A stretch of DNA of 64,000 nt from Acidobacteriota bacterium (GTDB lineage Bacteria; Acidobacteriota; Vicinamibacteria; Vicinamibacterales; UBA2999), in the NCBI GenBank assembly GCA_030650395.1, contig JAUSDY010000139.1:1-64000 (forward strand). Reading direction: 5' to 3'. The notes under the pieces were generated by a model. The model did no database searches. It was not told where the DNA came from and was given only the letters and a program-made list of their open reading frames with translations. The translations under genes were made by a program, and so were the position numbers. This document shows positions 20,394-31,171 of this stretch, one piece after another (position 1 is the stretch's first letter; each line of letters starts with the position of its first letter).

Positions 20394-21233
20394 ATGCCCA
20401 TTCATGATCAGGGTTACCGTCGCTACGGCGGCACCCGCGCCGCGGTGGGGCGCGCCTGGCAGGTGATGGCGCGCGCCGGCGTGATGTCGATCGTCTCCAA
20501 GCGGCAGTTCCTTGCCCTGATGCTCTTCGCGTGGGCGCCCTTTGTGGTCCGTGCCGTGCAGATCTACGTCGCCTCCAACTTCCAGCAAGCGTCGTTCCTC
20601 GCGCCCAAGGGCGAAACCTTCCGCGAGTTCCTCGACCAGCAGGGCGCGTTCGTGTTCTTCGTCACGATCTACGTCGGCGCCGGGCTCATCGCCAACGATC
20701 GCCGCGCCAACGCGCTGCAGCTGTACCTCTCCAAGCCGATGACGCGCGCGGAGTACATCGCCGGAAAACTGGCGATTCTGTTCCTTTTCCTCGTGACGGT
20801 GACGTTTCTGCCCGCGATGACCCTGCTGCTGACGCAGGCGATCTTCGCCGGTAGCTTCACGTTCGTGCGCAACAACCTTTACCTCTTGCCGGCCATCACG
20901 CTGTTCTCGCTGGCGCAGGTCCTGGTCGCCTCCACGACGATGCTCGCGCTGTCGTCGATGTCGAAGAGCAGCCGCTTCGTGGCGGTGATGTACGCCGGGT
21001 TGTTCTTCTTCACGACCGCGCTCTTCAACGCCATCCGCGGCATCACGGGCAAGAGCAGCTTCGCGTGGCTCTCGCCCGGCGCGGCGCTCGAGCAGCTGGG
21101 CGATGTCATCTTCCGCCTCGAACCGCGTTACCAGTTGTCGCCGGCCCTGGCCGGCCTGACTGTCCTGGTCCTGATCGCCGGCTCGCTCTTCATCCTCGAC
21201 CGCCGGGTTCGCGGCGTGGAGATCGTCACGTGA
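20394..21233 (+). CDS. ABC-2 type transporter permease
   Basis: Multi-TM protein between two ABC ATPases; YLSKPMTRAEYIAGKL motif. Confidence 0.88.
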   Translation: MPIHDQGYRRYGGTRAAVGRAWQVMARAGVMSIVSKRQFLALMLFAWAPFVVRAVQIYVASNFQQASFLAPKGETFREFLDQQGAFVFFVTIYVGAGLIANDRRANALQLYLSKPMTRAEYIAGKLAILFLFLVTVTFLPAMTLLLTQAIFAGSFTFVRNNLYLLPAITLFSLAQVLVASTTMLALSSMSKSSRFVAVMYAGLFFFTTALFNAIRGITGKSSFAWLSPGAALEQLGDVIFRLEPRYQLSPALAGLTVLVLIAGSLFILDRRVRGVEIVT

Positions 21234-21258
21234 TCCCCTCGGGAGACGCCGCGGAGCT

Positions 21259-21289
21259 TGCCTGCCGAAGCGCAGAGCGCGAAGGCGGG
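21259..21289. repeat. REP-like palindrome TGCCTGCCGAAGCGCAGAGCGCGAAGGCGGG
   Basis: Stem GCCGAAGCGC / GCGCGAAGGCG-like; related sequence at 57815-57860. Confidence 0.6.
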
Positions 21290-21340
21290 TCGGGAGGGCA
21301 ACTCTTGTCGGGAGGGCAATCCTCGTCGGGAGGGCACCCC

Positions 21341-21343
<3 letters not shown>
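21290..21343. repeat. 18-bp tandem array CGGGAGGGCAMYYCTTGT x3 (family F1, copy 3)
   Basis: cgggagggcaactcttgt cgggagggcaatcctcgt cgggagggcaccccttgt. Confidence 0.9.
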
Positions 21344-22266
<923 letters not shown>

Positions 22267-22270
<4 letters not shown>

Positions 22271-23118
22271 CGCCGCAGATGACGCAGATGACACAGAGTA
22301 ACCGTCCACTAAGCTTCTGGAATTCATCGCGGCGGGTGTTCGATTTGTCGCTCGGCGAGATGCTGTGGTCGCGCCGAACCATCTTTATGGCGCTCGTCGT
22401 CGGCGGGCCCGTAGTACTCGCGGCCATCGTCAAGATCATCGAGATCTTCGGCATGTCGGCGCTCCGCGTCAACGGCCAGAAGGTCGCCGGCTTCGGCATC
22501 TTTGGCGTGATGATCTGGATGCTCTTCCTCCGCTTCATCGTGCCGGTGCTCGGCGTTTTCTACGGCACCGCGTTGATGGCCGACGAAGTGGAAGACAAGA
22601 CGATCACCTACTTGTTCACGCGCCCCATTCCACGCGGCGCCGTGTTGTTCGGAAAGTATCTCGCCTATCTCGCGTGCACGATGCTGGTGGTGCTGCCGTC
22701 GGTGATGATCGTGTACTTCATGCTGGTGCCGTTCAGCCAGCTGCCCAGTACGTTCGGCTCGCTGCTGGTCGACCTCGGGTTGCTCGGCCTCGGCTTGGCG
22801 GTCTACGGCGGCGTCTTTGCCCTGGTGGGCGCCTTCTTCAAGCGCCCCCTGGTCATCGGCCTGCTGTTCGCCTTTGGCTGGGAACAGGTCGTGCTGGCCC
22901 TGCCTGGCTACCTCAAGCAGTTCACGATTGCGTATTACCTGCAGGCCCTGGTTCCGCACGCGATGCCCTCGGACGGCGTCGCCAGCCTCCTCCAGGGCAT
23001 GTTCCGGACTACGCCCCCCGCCTGGGTCTGTGTGGCCTGGTTGTTCGGGTATTTGGCGGTATTTCTGTATCTGGCGACCAGGGTGGTTGAGCGCAAGGAA
23101 TACGTTCTGGAGCAGTAA
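22267..23118 (+). CDS. ABC-2 type transporter permease
   Basis: Multi-TM; TYLFTRPIPRGAVLFGKYLAY motif; GTG start overlapping the upstream stop. Confidence 0.88.
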
Positions 23119-23181
23119 GACGGCCGCCTGCCATGAGCGAATCGGCGGCGCGCCGAAGGCGGGCCCGCTGATGAGTCGAAT

Positions 23182-23219
23182 GGCCCCCTAAATACCCGCG
23201 CGGACGGAACTTAGGGGCC
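23182..23219. repeat. Inverted repeat GGCCCCCTAA...TTAGGGGCC
   Basis: Read directly in the 23118-23253 gap. Confidence 0.55.
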
Positions 23220-23252
23220 GTCCCTTCGTATACTCAAACAGGGGAGAGCCGC

Positions 23253-24248
23253 ATGTCGAATAAGACGCGTTATTTCGTGGCGATTTCGGGCGCAATTCTC
23301 GTAATTGGGCTGGGAACCGGCTTGGTGGCTTCCTACATGGGCTTCCCGGTTTCGGTGTTTTCGAGCGCCGCCGGTCCCGAAGAGCTTCAATACGTGCCGG
23401 CCGACGCCTCCGTGGTGGCCTACGCCAACGTCCGCGACGTCATGAGCTCCCAGTTCCGCCAGCGGTTCCGCGAGCTCGAGCCGTCCTCGCAGGACAAGAA
23501 CGAGTTCGAAGAGAAGACCGGCCTCAATTTCGAAGAAGACATTGATTCGGTCGTGGCCGCCGTCCTGGGCAAGACCGATCTTTCCACCAAACCTCACGAA
23601 GGCTTCCTGCTGCTGGCCCGCGGCCGCTTCCAGGCGGCGCGCCTTGAAGCCCTCGCCCTCGAGCACGGCGCCGTCATCGGCGACTACCAGGGCAAGAGCA
23701 TCATCACCCATCATGACAACGACAATACAAACGACACCCCGGCTGACGACATGGCCGTGGGCTTTGTCGAGGCCGACCTCATCGCCTTCGGTAGCGTCAC
23801 CGCCGTGCACGCCGCCATCGATGCCCGCCGCGACAATCGCAACATCGTGTCGAACAACGACATGATGAAGCTCGTGAACGAAATCGATAACGCCAACGCG
23901 TGGGCGGTGGGCCGCTTCGACGCGATTGCCAGCCAGGCGCACCTGCCGGCCGAAGTGCAGAACTACATGCCCGCCATCTCGTGGTTCTCGGCGGCCACCC
24001 ACGTCAACGGCGGCGTGAGCGGAACCCTCAAGGCCGAGGCGAAGGACGAGACCTCGGCGCAGAACCTCCGCGACGTCATCCAGGGTGTGCTGGCGGTGGC
24101 GAAGTTGCAGTCGGGCAACAACGCCGCCGTGAAGATCATGGCCGACTCGCTGGTTCTCTCGGGCAAAGGCAAGACGGTGGCGGTGGCGTTCACCGTGCCG
24201 AGCGAGCTGCTCGACGTCATCGAAGGCATGGCCAAGGGCCGCAAATAA
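23253..24248 (+). CDS. Hypothetical membrane-anchored protein
   Basis: 331 aa, N-terminal TM, YVPADASVVAYANVRDVMSSQFRQRFREL. Confidence 0.75.
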   Translation: MSNKTRYFVAISGAILVIGLGTGLVASYMGFPVSVFSSAAGPEELQYVPADASVVAYANVRDVMSSQFRQRFRELEPSSQDKNEFEEKTGLNFEEDIDSVVAAVLGKTDLSTKPHEGFLLLARGRFQAARLEALALEHGAVIGDYQGKSIITHHDNDNTNDTPADDMAVGFVEADLIAFGSVTAVHAAIDARRDNRNIVSNNDMMKLVNEIDNANAWAVGRFDAIASQAHLPAEVQNYMPAISWFSAATHVNGGVSGTLKAEAKDETSAQNLRDVIQGVLAVAKLQSGNNAAVKIMADSLVLSGKGKTVAVAFTVPSELLDVIEGMAKGRK

Positions 24249-24250
24249 AT

Positions 24251-24655
24251 TTGCCTAAACACGTCTTCTTCTACGGCACGCTGATGTCGCCCTTCAACCG
24301 GCCGGGGCGGCAGCGCATCACCCCCAAACTTCAATACGCAGGGCGCGGCTCGATCAGGGCCGCGCTGTTTGATTTAGGCATCTATCCCGCCGCGGTTCCG
24401 GCCTCCGATGATAGCCTCGTCTGGGGCGAGGTCTACGAAACCGCGGACCCGGCGTCGGTGCTGTCGGCGCTCGACGAGATTGAGGGCTACCGCCCGAGCC
24501 AGCCCGATCGCAGCCTCTACACGCGCGTGCTCACCGAGGTGACGCTGGCTGAGGGCCGCTCAGTGAAGGCGTGGGCGTACTTCTACAACGCGCCACTGGG
24601 GCAGGCCCAGCGGATCGTCTCCGGCGACTACCTCGAACACTTGAACGGGAAATAG
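24251..24655 (+). CDS. Gamma-glutamylcyclotransferase (AIG2-like) family protein
   Basis: VFFYGTLM..., WGEVYE, LDEIEGY motifs; TTG start. Confidence 0.85.
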   Translation: MPKHVFFYGTLMSPFNRPGRQRITPKLQYAGRGSIRAALFDLGIYPAAVPASDDSLVWGEVYETADPASVLSALDEIEGYRPSQPDRSLYTRVLTEVTLAEGRSVKAWAYFYNAPLGQAQRIVSGDYLEHLNGK

Positions 24656-24658
24656 GAT

Positions 24659-24711
24659 CGACAAACCTAAAGGTTTGTCGCCACCAGCCTAAGGTTTGTC
24701 GCCACAGTCAC
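24659..24711. repeat. Palindrome CGACAAACCTAAAGGTTTGTCG plus partial second unit (family F7)
   Basis: cgacaaacctaaaggtttgtcgccaccagcctaaggtttgtcgccac; between convergent genes. Confidence 0.85.
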
Positions 24712-25073
24712 GGCTCTTTCGCGGGCGAGCTCTCGGGCCCGGAGGCCTTGGTGATCTCGCCGACGAAAAGCGCGATGGCGGCTTGCACGCGCTCCGACAG
24801 CTCGATGAACTCCACCCCGGTGCGGTAGGTGACGATGTCCTGGTCGACGTCGCTGATGCGGGAATGCGCGACGCGTCCTTTGACGACCACCGAGCGGTCG
24901 CCGAGCGTGAGGCGGAAGTCGTGGAGGGAATCGAGTTGAAGAGGAAAGGCGGTTTCAACCTGCATCCCGCCGTGGCTCATCTGGCGCACGGCGGTCGGTT
25001 GATAGACCATTACCTCGCCCTGCAAGGCTCCAAGGAGCTCGACTCGCTCGGAATCCCGCTGCCAGTCGCCCAT
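24708..25073 (-). CDS. PilZ domain protein
   Basis: MSHGGMQVETAFPL...VVVKGRVAHSRI...YRTGVEFIEL pattern. Confidence 0.8.
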   Translation of the reverse strand: MGDWQRDSERVELLGALQGEVMVYQPTAVRQMSHGGMQVETAFPLQLDSLHDFRLTLGDRSVVVKGRVAHSRISDVDQDIVTYRTGVEFIELSERVQAAIALFVGEITKASGPESSPAKEP

Positions 25074-25387
25074 TGCGTCGGGATTATAGCGTAGGCTTCG
25101 CCCCCCACGTAGGTGAGGATCGGAATGCGCCGCGTCGATGGATCCAACTGCAGCATCGCCAGCACCTGGCACGCCTCGTCATCATCCGGCGCGAAACACA
25201 GCACCACGAGATCCGGACGCCGGCGGCGAATCGCCATGTAGGGCGTGTCGCCACGCTCGAGAAAATCGACACGAAAGCGACCGCTGTTGTCGAACATCGG
25301 CTCGACTCCGAGTAGCGCTTCGGGACCGGCGCCGATCACCAGCGCGCGCGGCATCGAAGTGTTCAGGACCTCCGGTTGGGCTGTCAT
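25010..25387 (-). CDS. Response-regulator-receiver-like protein
   Basis: [15 protein letters not shown]...[44 protein letters not shown]; overlaps the PilZ gene start. Confidence 0.65.
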   Translation of the reverse strand: MTAQPEVLNTSMPRALVIGAGPEALLGVEPMFDNSGRFRVDFLERGDTPYMAIRRRRPDLVVLCFAPDDDEACQVLAMLQLDPSTRRIPILTYVGGEAYAIIPTQWATGSGIPSESSSLEPCRAR

Positions 25388-25542
25388 CGTCGTCTCCTGC
25401 CCGAATGGAATACAAGAACCGAGCCACACACAATTCGCTGAATTCCTACAGAAATAGACGGATCTGGACACCTAAAAGTGACAGGTCTCGTCACAAGGGA
25501 CCGACAAAACACGGCATTTGCGCCAGGGCTTATGATTTTGGG

Positions 25543-27024
25543 ATGAACTTTTCCAATTTTGTCGGCGGGCGCTGGGTGCCGTCCGCCTCTGCCAGGACGT
25601 TCGAAAACCGTAATCCCGCCAATACCGACGAGCTGATCGGGACGTTTCCGGATTCCACCGTCGCGGATGCCGAGCAGGCGATCGACGCCGCGCACCGCGC
25701 GTTCGAGTCGTGGCGTCTTGTGCCCGCGCCCAAGCGCGCGGAGATCCTTTTCAAAGCAGCGCGGATCATCGCGGATCGCAAGGAGCAGTTCGCCCGCGAC
25801 ATGACGCGCGAGATGGGCAAGGTGCTCGACGAAACGCGCGGCGACGTCCAGGAAGCGATCGACATGACCTACTTCCTCGCGGCCGAAGGCCGGCGGCTGC
25901 ACGGGCAGACCGCGCCGTCGGAGCTGCGCGACAAGTTCGCGATGTCGATCCGGCAGCCGATTGGCGTCTGCTCGATGATCACGCCGTGGAATTTTCCGAT
26001 GGCGATCCCGTCGTGGAAGATCATTCCCGCGCTGGTGTGTGGCAACACCGTGGTGTTGAAGCCGTCGGAGCTGACACCGCTCTCGGCCCTTCATTTCGTG
26101 ACAGTGCTCGAAGAGGCGGGCGTCCCTCCGGGCGTCGTCAACATGCTGACCGGCGGCCCAGCGGTCGGCGAAGCGCTCACCACGCATCCGCGCGTGTCGG
26201 TCGTGTCGTTCACCGGTTCGACGGCGGTCGGCAGGCTGGTCAACCAGAACGCCGCGCCGCACTTCAAGAAGGTCCATCTCGAGATGGGCGGCAAGAACCC
26301 CATCATGATCATGGACGACGCCAACCTGGAGCTGGCATTGGAGGGTTGCCTGTGGGGCGGCTTCGGCACGACGGGGCAGCGCTGCACGGCCGCCAGCCGC
26401 GTGATCGTTCACGACAAGGTGCACGATCGGTTCGTCGACGCATTCGTGAAGCGGGTGAAGGCGCTGCGCGTCGGCGACGGCCTCGACCCGGCGATGCAGG
26501 TCGGCCCGTCGATCAGCGAGAAGCAGCTGCAGAAGGTGATGAGCTACGTCGAGATCGGCAAGCAGGAAGGCGCCACGCTGGCCTGTGGCGGCACGCGCCT
26601 GACCGGCCGCGCCCACGCGAAGGGCTTCTTCCACGAGCCCACCGTGTTCACCGGCGTGACGCGGACGATGCGGATCGCGCGCGAAGAGATCTTCGGGCCG
26701 GTGGTGTCCGTGATCACGTGCGGGTCGCTGGACGAGGCGATCGAGATCGGCAACGACGTCGACTACGGGTTGTCGGCGTCGATCTATACGCAGGACATCA
26801 ACCGCGCCTTCCGCGCGATGCGCGACATGAATACCGGCATCTTCTATGTGAACGCGCCGACGATTGGCGCGGAGGTCCACTTGCCGTTCGGCGGCACCAA
26901 GGCCACCGGCAACGGCCACCGCGAAGCCGGCCTCGCGGCGCTCGACGTGTTTTCAGAGTGGAAGTCGGTCTACGTCGACTTCAGCGGGAAGTTACAGCGT
27001 GCCCAAATCGACAATGCGGAATAG
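25543..27024 (+). CDS. Aldehyde dehydrogenase family protein (succinate-semialdehyde/glyceraldehyde type)
   Basis: [41 protein letters not shown]. Confidence 0.93.
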   Translation: MNFSNFVGGRWVPSASARTFENRNPANTDELIGTFPDSTVADAEQAIDAAHRAFESWRLVPAPKRAEILFKAARIIADRKEQFARDMTREMGKVLDETRGDVQEAIDMTYFLAAEGRRLHGQTAPSELRDKFAMSIRQPIGVCSMITPWNFPMAIPSWKIIPALVCGNTVVLKPSELTPLSALHFVTVLEEAGVPPGVVNMLTGGPAVGEALTTHPRVSVVSFTGSTAVGRLVNQNAAPHFKKVHLEMGGKNPIMIMDDANLELALEGCLWGGFGTTGQRCTAASRVIVHDKVHDRFVDAFVKRVKALRVGDGLDPAMQVGPSISEKQLQKVMSYVEIGKQEGATLACGGTRLTGRAHAKGFFHEPTVFTGVTRTMRIAREEIFGPVVSVITCGSLDEAIEIGNDVDYGLSASIYTQDINRAFRAMRDMNTGIFYVNAPTIGAEVHLPFGGTKATGNGHREAGLAALDVFSEWKSVYVDFSGKLQRAQIDNAE

Positions 27025-27026
27025 AC

Positions 27027-27110
27027 AGGACTTGAGGACTTGAGGACCTGAGGACTTGAAGGCGTCAAGCCCTCAAGCCCCCAAGCCCCCAAAGCCCCCA
27101 AGGTCCTCAG
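27027..27110. repeat. GGACTTGAG / CAAGCCCCC tandem inverted repeat (family F3)
   Basis: ggacttgaggacttgaggacctgaggacttgaaggcgtcaagccctcaagcccccaagcccccaaagcccccaaggtcc; between convergent genes. Confidence 0.88.
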
Positions 27111-27116
27111 CGGCTA

Positions 27117-27857
27117 TCAGTTCTTCATGCGATCTTTGATGGCCTGCTCGAGCTGCGGGTTCATCTTGAAGCCAGCCTTTGTTGCAGCGCGCAGCGACGC
27201 GTCCGCTTCGGCAATGCGTCCGGTCTCCAGATACACGACGGCCAGATTGCTGTGGGCCTCGCCAAACTTCGGATCGGCGGCGATCGCCGCTTTGTACTCG
27301 CGTTCGGCGTCGGCCATCCGGCCGGCGCGGAAGTAGGCGCTGCCGAGGGATAATGACACCCACGGCGGCACGGTCGCATCGATGGCCATGCTGCTGCCGC
27401 GCTGAATGGCATTCTGGATGTCACGGCGCTGGTTGTTCAACTGGCGAAGCATGTCCTGCGCTTGCAGTGTCTGCGGACGCGATTGCACCTGGCGGATTTG
27501 TTCGTCCAATTCGGTGATCCGGTCGAACCGGTAGCGCTGTGCGTCCTGCTGGCTTGAAAACTGCCGGCCCGCACCGGCCTGGTACAGGTCTCGGCACGCC
27601 GATAGCACCTCGATGGCCGCCACGTACTTCTTGAGGGCGATGTTGGCACGGCCCAGCCCATAGTAGGCGTCTTCGAAGTTCCGATCGATGTCGATTGCCT
27701 GTTGGAACGACCGGGCGGCGTCCTCCACTCTTTCGGCGGTCATCTGGTCCCAGCCCAATTGGTTGTGAATGCGGGCGCGTTTGCGATCCTCAGGTGTCTG
27801 GGCCGCGGCCGCGGCCACGGCGAGCACGATGGCGGCGGTGACGAATGGTCGGCCCAC
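27117..27857 (-). CDS. Tetratricopeptide repeat protein, secreted
   Basis: TPR motifs (AARSFQQAIDIDRNFEDAYYGLGRANIALKKY, EREYKAAIAADPKFGEAHSNLAVVYLETGR); GTG start after GGAGG. Confidence 0.85.
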   Translation of the reverse strand: MGRPFVTAAIVLAVAAAAAQTPEDRKRARIHNQLGWDQMTAERVEDAARSFQQAIDIDRNFEDAYYGLGRANIALKKYVAAIEVLSACRDLYQAGAGRQFSSQQDAQRYRFDRITELDEQIRQVQSRPQTLQAQDMLRQLNNQRRDIQNAIQRGSSMAIDATVPPWVSLSLGSAYFRAGRMADAEREYKAAIAADPKFGEAHSNLAVVYLETGRIAEADASLRAATKAGFKMNPQLEQAIKDRMKN

Positions 27858-27936
27858 GGGAACCTCCTCACGTGCAAAAAGAAAAGTGCCCCGCGGGCCG
27901 AAGCCCACGGGGCACTGATACTACTCGATGGCGCGC

Positions 27937-30924
27937 CTAGAAGATGAAGCGCAAGCCGATGCGCGCCTGCAACGGCGCCTGGAACGCGCTGTCCATGAGG
28001 AACCGCGGATCCTTGACGGTGTTCTGGCTCGTGATGAGCGAAGCCAGCGTCTGGCGACCGGTGTAGAACGCCGTCTCGTCCGGGGTCACGCCGTTGGTCT
28101 TGTGATAGGTGGAGTACTTCGCCACGGCCGTGCCCTGGTTGAACAGGTTGAGCACGTTGAGGCTCACCTGCACCTCACGCGAGCCGCCGACCTTGAAGCC
28201 GTGCTGAATGTACATGTCGGTCTGCGAGAACATCGGCGTGCGGCCGTCGCTGCCGCGGCCAAGATACTGGACCGGCAGGTTGTTGGGCGCGTAGATGCCG
28301 ATTTCGCGTGTCACTGGCAAGCCGCTCGCCACGTACTCGTTCAACCCGAGGCTGGTGCCGAAGCCGAACAGGTAGATGAACTGCGTCTTGAACTGATGCG
28401 GACGATCCGTGGCGAGCGGGCCGAGAGCGGCGGTGCCACCATCCTGGAACATCATCAACGGGTAGTCCCACAGGCGGCCGACGTTCGGGCTGGTGCGGCC
28501 GTTCTCGTCAGACTGGGACAGACCCGAGTAGTTGCCGTACAACCGGCTCCACATGTAGCTGGTGCGGAGGTACCAATTGTCGGCGTACTTCTTGTCGAAG
28601 GCGAACTCGACGCTGTCGTAATCCCGGACGGCCTTCGGGTTTTGGACGTTGGGATTGGTGAACGCCAGCTCCGCCAGGTTGAAGCCCGGGTTGGCAATGA
28701 TGTAGATCTCGTTGCCCTGGGCGTCGAGCGCGCCGGTGTCTTCGATGGCCTTGTCAACCTGCTTGTGCACGTAGCGCACGCTGACCGCCATGACCTCGTT
28801 CAACTGGTGCTCGAGACCGGCGGAGGCTTCCTGCAGCCGCATCGGCTTCAGGTCGGGATCGATTGCGTCGGACCCGAACGAGGGATGACGGAAGTCGATC
28901 GGTCCGCGGATGAGCGTCCCCGTGCAGGCGGGCGGGCAGTTGGCGCCGCCGACCAGGTTGGTCCAGTCGGGCGTGTCGAGCGTGTAGTAGTACTCGAGCC
29001 ACTTGTCGCCGCCGAACGAGCCGCGCGGCAGCTCCAGCTTGAAGATGTCGTAGAACACACCCCACGAGCCGAACACCTTCCAGTTGCCGTCGCCCTTGAT
29101 GTCATACGCGAAGCCCAGGCGCGGCGCCAGCTTGTCGGCAAACTTGAACTCGAGGCCGAACTCGGGGATGCCCGCGTCGGTGGAGAAGGTCGGGACCCGC
29201 TCCCGCTCGGTGCGCACGCCGGCGTTGATGGTCAGCCGGTTGTTGATCGTCCAGGCGTCTTGAATGAAGAGCCCGATATTGGTCGTGTGGACGTTGCCTT
29301 CTGTGATGAAGCCCTGCTTGGGCGACACGCCGTTGCTTCGCACCTGGTAATATCCGTACGGTCCGCGCAAGCCGCCGAGGGCTGTGTTCCAGCGGATGCG
29401 CACGAGGTTTCTGGACTCGCCGAGGAACACGTCATTGCCCACGCGGTCGGCTTGGACACCAAACTTCACTTGGTGGGCGCCTCCGGCATTGCCGTACAAC
29501 GTGCCGTCAGCCTGGAAGTAGAGGCGGGTCTGCTGATCGCGCGTCACTTTGTTGTTGTTCGGGATGTTCTGGAACCCGGTCGGACGCTGCAGGCTCACCG
29601 GCGTGGCGAGCAGCCCGATGTTGTTACCGGTTGAGAAAATGACGCGCGGCTCTTCCGTCACGTTCGAGTCGTGCTGATCCGCCATGAAGTAACCGCCGCG
29701 CAACCCGACGAAAATTCTCGGGGAAGCCACCCAATCGATATTGCCGGAGACCGCGTAGTTGGGGAACTTGGAGGTCTTGCTGTAGTTCGTTCCAGCCGGA
29801 TCGGTGCCGGTGAGCGCCGGCAGCAGGCCCTGGGTTTCACTCCGGCTGCTGTTATAGGATACGCGGCCGCGCACACTGTTCGCGATCTGCGAATTCACAT
29901 TGGCTGTGATGTTGTGCGCAGGCGTCTCCTGTTCAACCGAGGCCGTCGCGGCCGACGGGTTGCCCGCGCTCGCGGGGCTGACGTTCCGCGTCGTCTTTTC
30001 GATGACCGGCTGGTACGCTCCGAAGAACCACGCACGGTTCCGCATGATGGGGCCGCCGATGGAGAAGCCCGGCTCGATGCGCGACTCGTCGTCTTTCGGG
30101 TAGGTGATGTACTCGGCGATGTCCGAGTTCACCAGGTTCTGACGAAGCGAAGGCTTGCGGTTACCCGCCAGCGAGCTGCCCTGGAAGTTCAGCAACGCAC
30201 TACCATGCCAGTCGTTGGTTCCACTCTTGGTGACGGCGTTGATCACGCCGCCCGTGGCGCCGCCGTACTCGGCCGTGTAGCCGCTCGACTTGACTTGGAC
30301 CTCTTCCACGAAGTCGGCGATCAGGCCCGTGCCCGACGTGCCGTTTCGGAGGTTCGTTGTCTCGATGCCGTCGATGATGAAGCGGTTCTCGCCGGCGCTG
30401 GCGCCGTCGATCGAGATGCCGCCCAGCTTGCTCTCCTGGTTGGCGCCAGCCGCCTGGGTAACCATGGTGGTGAAGTCTCGGCCGTGAGGCAGCAACTCGA
30501 CCTGCTCGGCACGAATGTTGGACTGGCGCGCAGTGTTGCGCACGTCGACCAGCGGCGTCTCGGCCGTCACCTGCACCGTCTCGACGATGCCGGCCAGCGC
30601 CAGGCTGAAGTCGACCTTCTTGACCTGTCCGAGGCCGACGCGAACGTCAGTGGCCGTTTTCGCGGTGAACCCCGCCAGAGAGGCCGTCAACGTGTAGATT
30701 CCGGGGGCGACCGATGGGAATCGGAACACGCCACTGGTGTCGGTGACCGTGGAAATGGCTCGCGTCGTCTGAGTCGCTGTGGCCTCCACGGTCGCACCGG
30801 GTAATACCGAGCCCGACGCGTCTTTCACGACGCCTTCAAGTGTTCCTCGCTGTTCCTGCGCCCATGCGGGAGCAGCCAGCGAGCCTATCAGTAGCAGTAA
30901 TGCGAAAGGTCTTGCGAACATCAC
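27937..30924 (-). CDS. TonB-dependent receptor with N-terminal carboxypeptidase-regulatory-like domain
   Basis: Signal peptide; GTLEGVVKDASGSVLPGATVEATAT; plug domain; C-terminal aromatic F. Confidence 0.92.
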   Translation of the reverse strand: MMFARPFALLLLIGSLAAPAWAQEQRGTLEGVVKDASGSVLPGATVEATATQTTRAISTVTDTSGVFRFPSVAPGIYTLTASLAGFTAKTATDVRVGLGQVKKVDFSLALAGIVETVQVTAETPLVDVRNTARQSNIRAEQVELLPHGRDFTTMVTQAAGANQESKLGGISIDGASAGENRFIIDGIETTNLRNGTSGTGLIADFVEEVQVKSSGYTAEYGGATGGVINAVTKSGTNDWHGSALLNFQGSSLAGNRKPSLRQNLVNSDIAEYITYPKDDESRIEPGFSIGGPIMRNRAWFFGAYQPVIEKTTRNVSPASAGNPSAATASVEQETPAHNITANVNSQIANSVRGRVSYNSSRSETQGLLPALTGTDPAGTNYSKTSKFPNYAVSGNIDWVASPRIFVGLRGGYFMADQHDSNVTEEPRVIFSTGNNIGLLATPVSLQRPTGFQNIPNNNKVTRDQQTRLYFQADGTLYGNAGGAHQVKFGVQADRVGNDVFLGESRNLVRIRWNTALGGLRGPYGYYQVRSNGVSPKQGFITEGNVHTTNIGLFIQDAWTINNRLTINAGVRTERERVPTFSTDAGIPEFGLEFKFADKLAPRLGFAYDIKGDGNWKVFGSWGVFYDIFKLELPRGSFGGDKWLEYYYTLDTPDWTNLVGGANCPPACTGTLIRGPIDFRHPSFGSDAIDPDLKPMRLQEASAGLEHQLNEVMAVSVRYVHKQVDKAIEDTGALDAQGNEIYIIANPGFNLAELAFTNPNVQNPKAVRDYDSVEFAFDKKYADNWYLRTSYMWSRLYGNYSGLSQSDENGRTSPNVGRLWDYPLMMFQDGGTAALGPLATDRPHQFKTQFIYLFGFGTSLGLNEYVASGLPVTREIGIYAPNNLPVQYLGRGSDGRTPMFSQTDMYIQHGFKVGGSREVQVSLNVLNLFNQGTAVAKYSTYHKTNGVTPDETAFYTGRQTLASLITSQNTVKDPRFLMDSAFQAPLQARIGLRFIF

Positions 30925-31171
30925 CTTTCCTCCTTTGGAAAGCCAACAACAAACAGGGAACTAAGCATCGACGACTGTGGGGTAATCCTCACCTTGGGAT
31001 AGTAGTTCACTAGAGGGACCAAATGTGGGACGAATGCACTGATTCTCGTGGCGAAACACGAGTCTTAGAGGATGAGCTGGTCCTGTATTGCGTCAATTTT
31101 CCGCGTTTTTCCGCCCAAATTTGAACAATCGTTTGATATCATCGGCGGTCTGGCCGCGGGGCCAGAAAATA

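Noticed and set aside
25384-26919. 511-aa minus-strand ORF opposite the aldehyde dehydrogenase
   Set aside because: Shadow ORF; the plus-strand ALDH motifs are unambiguous.
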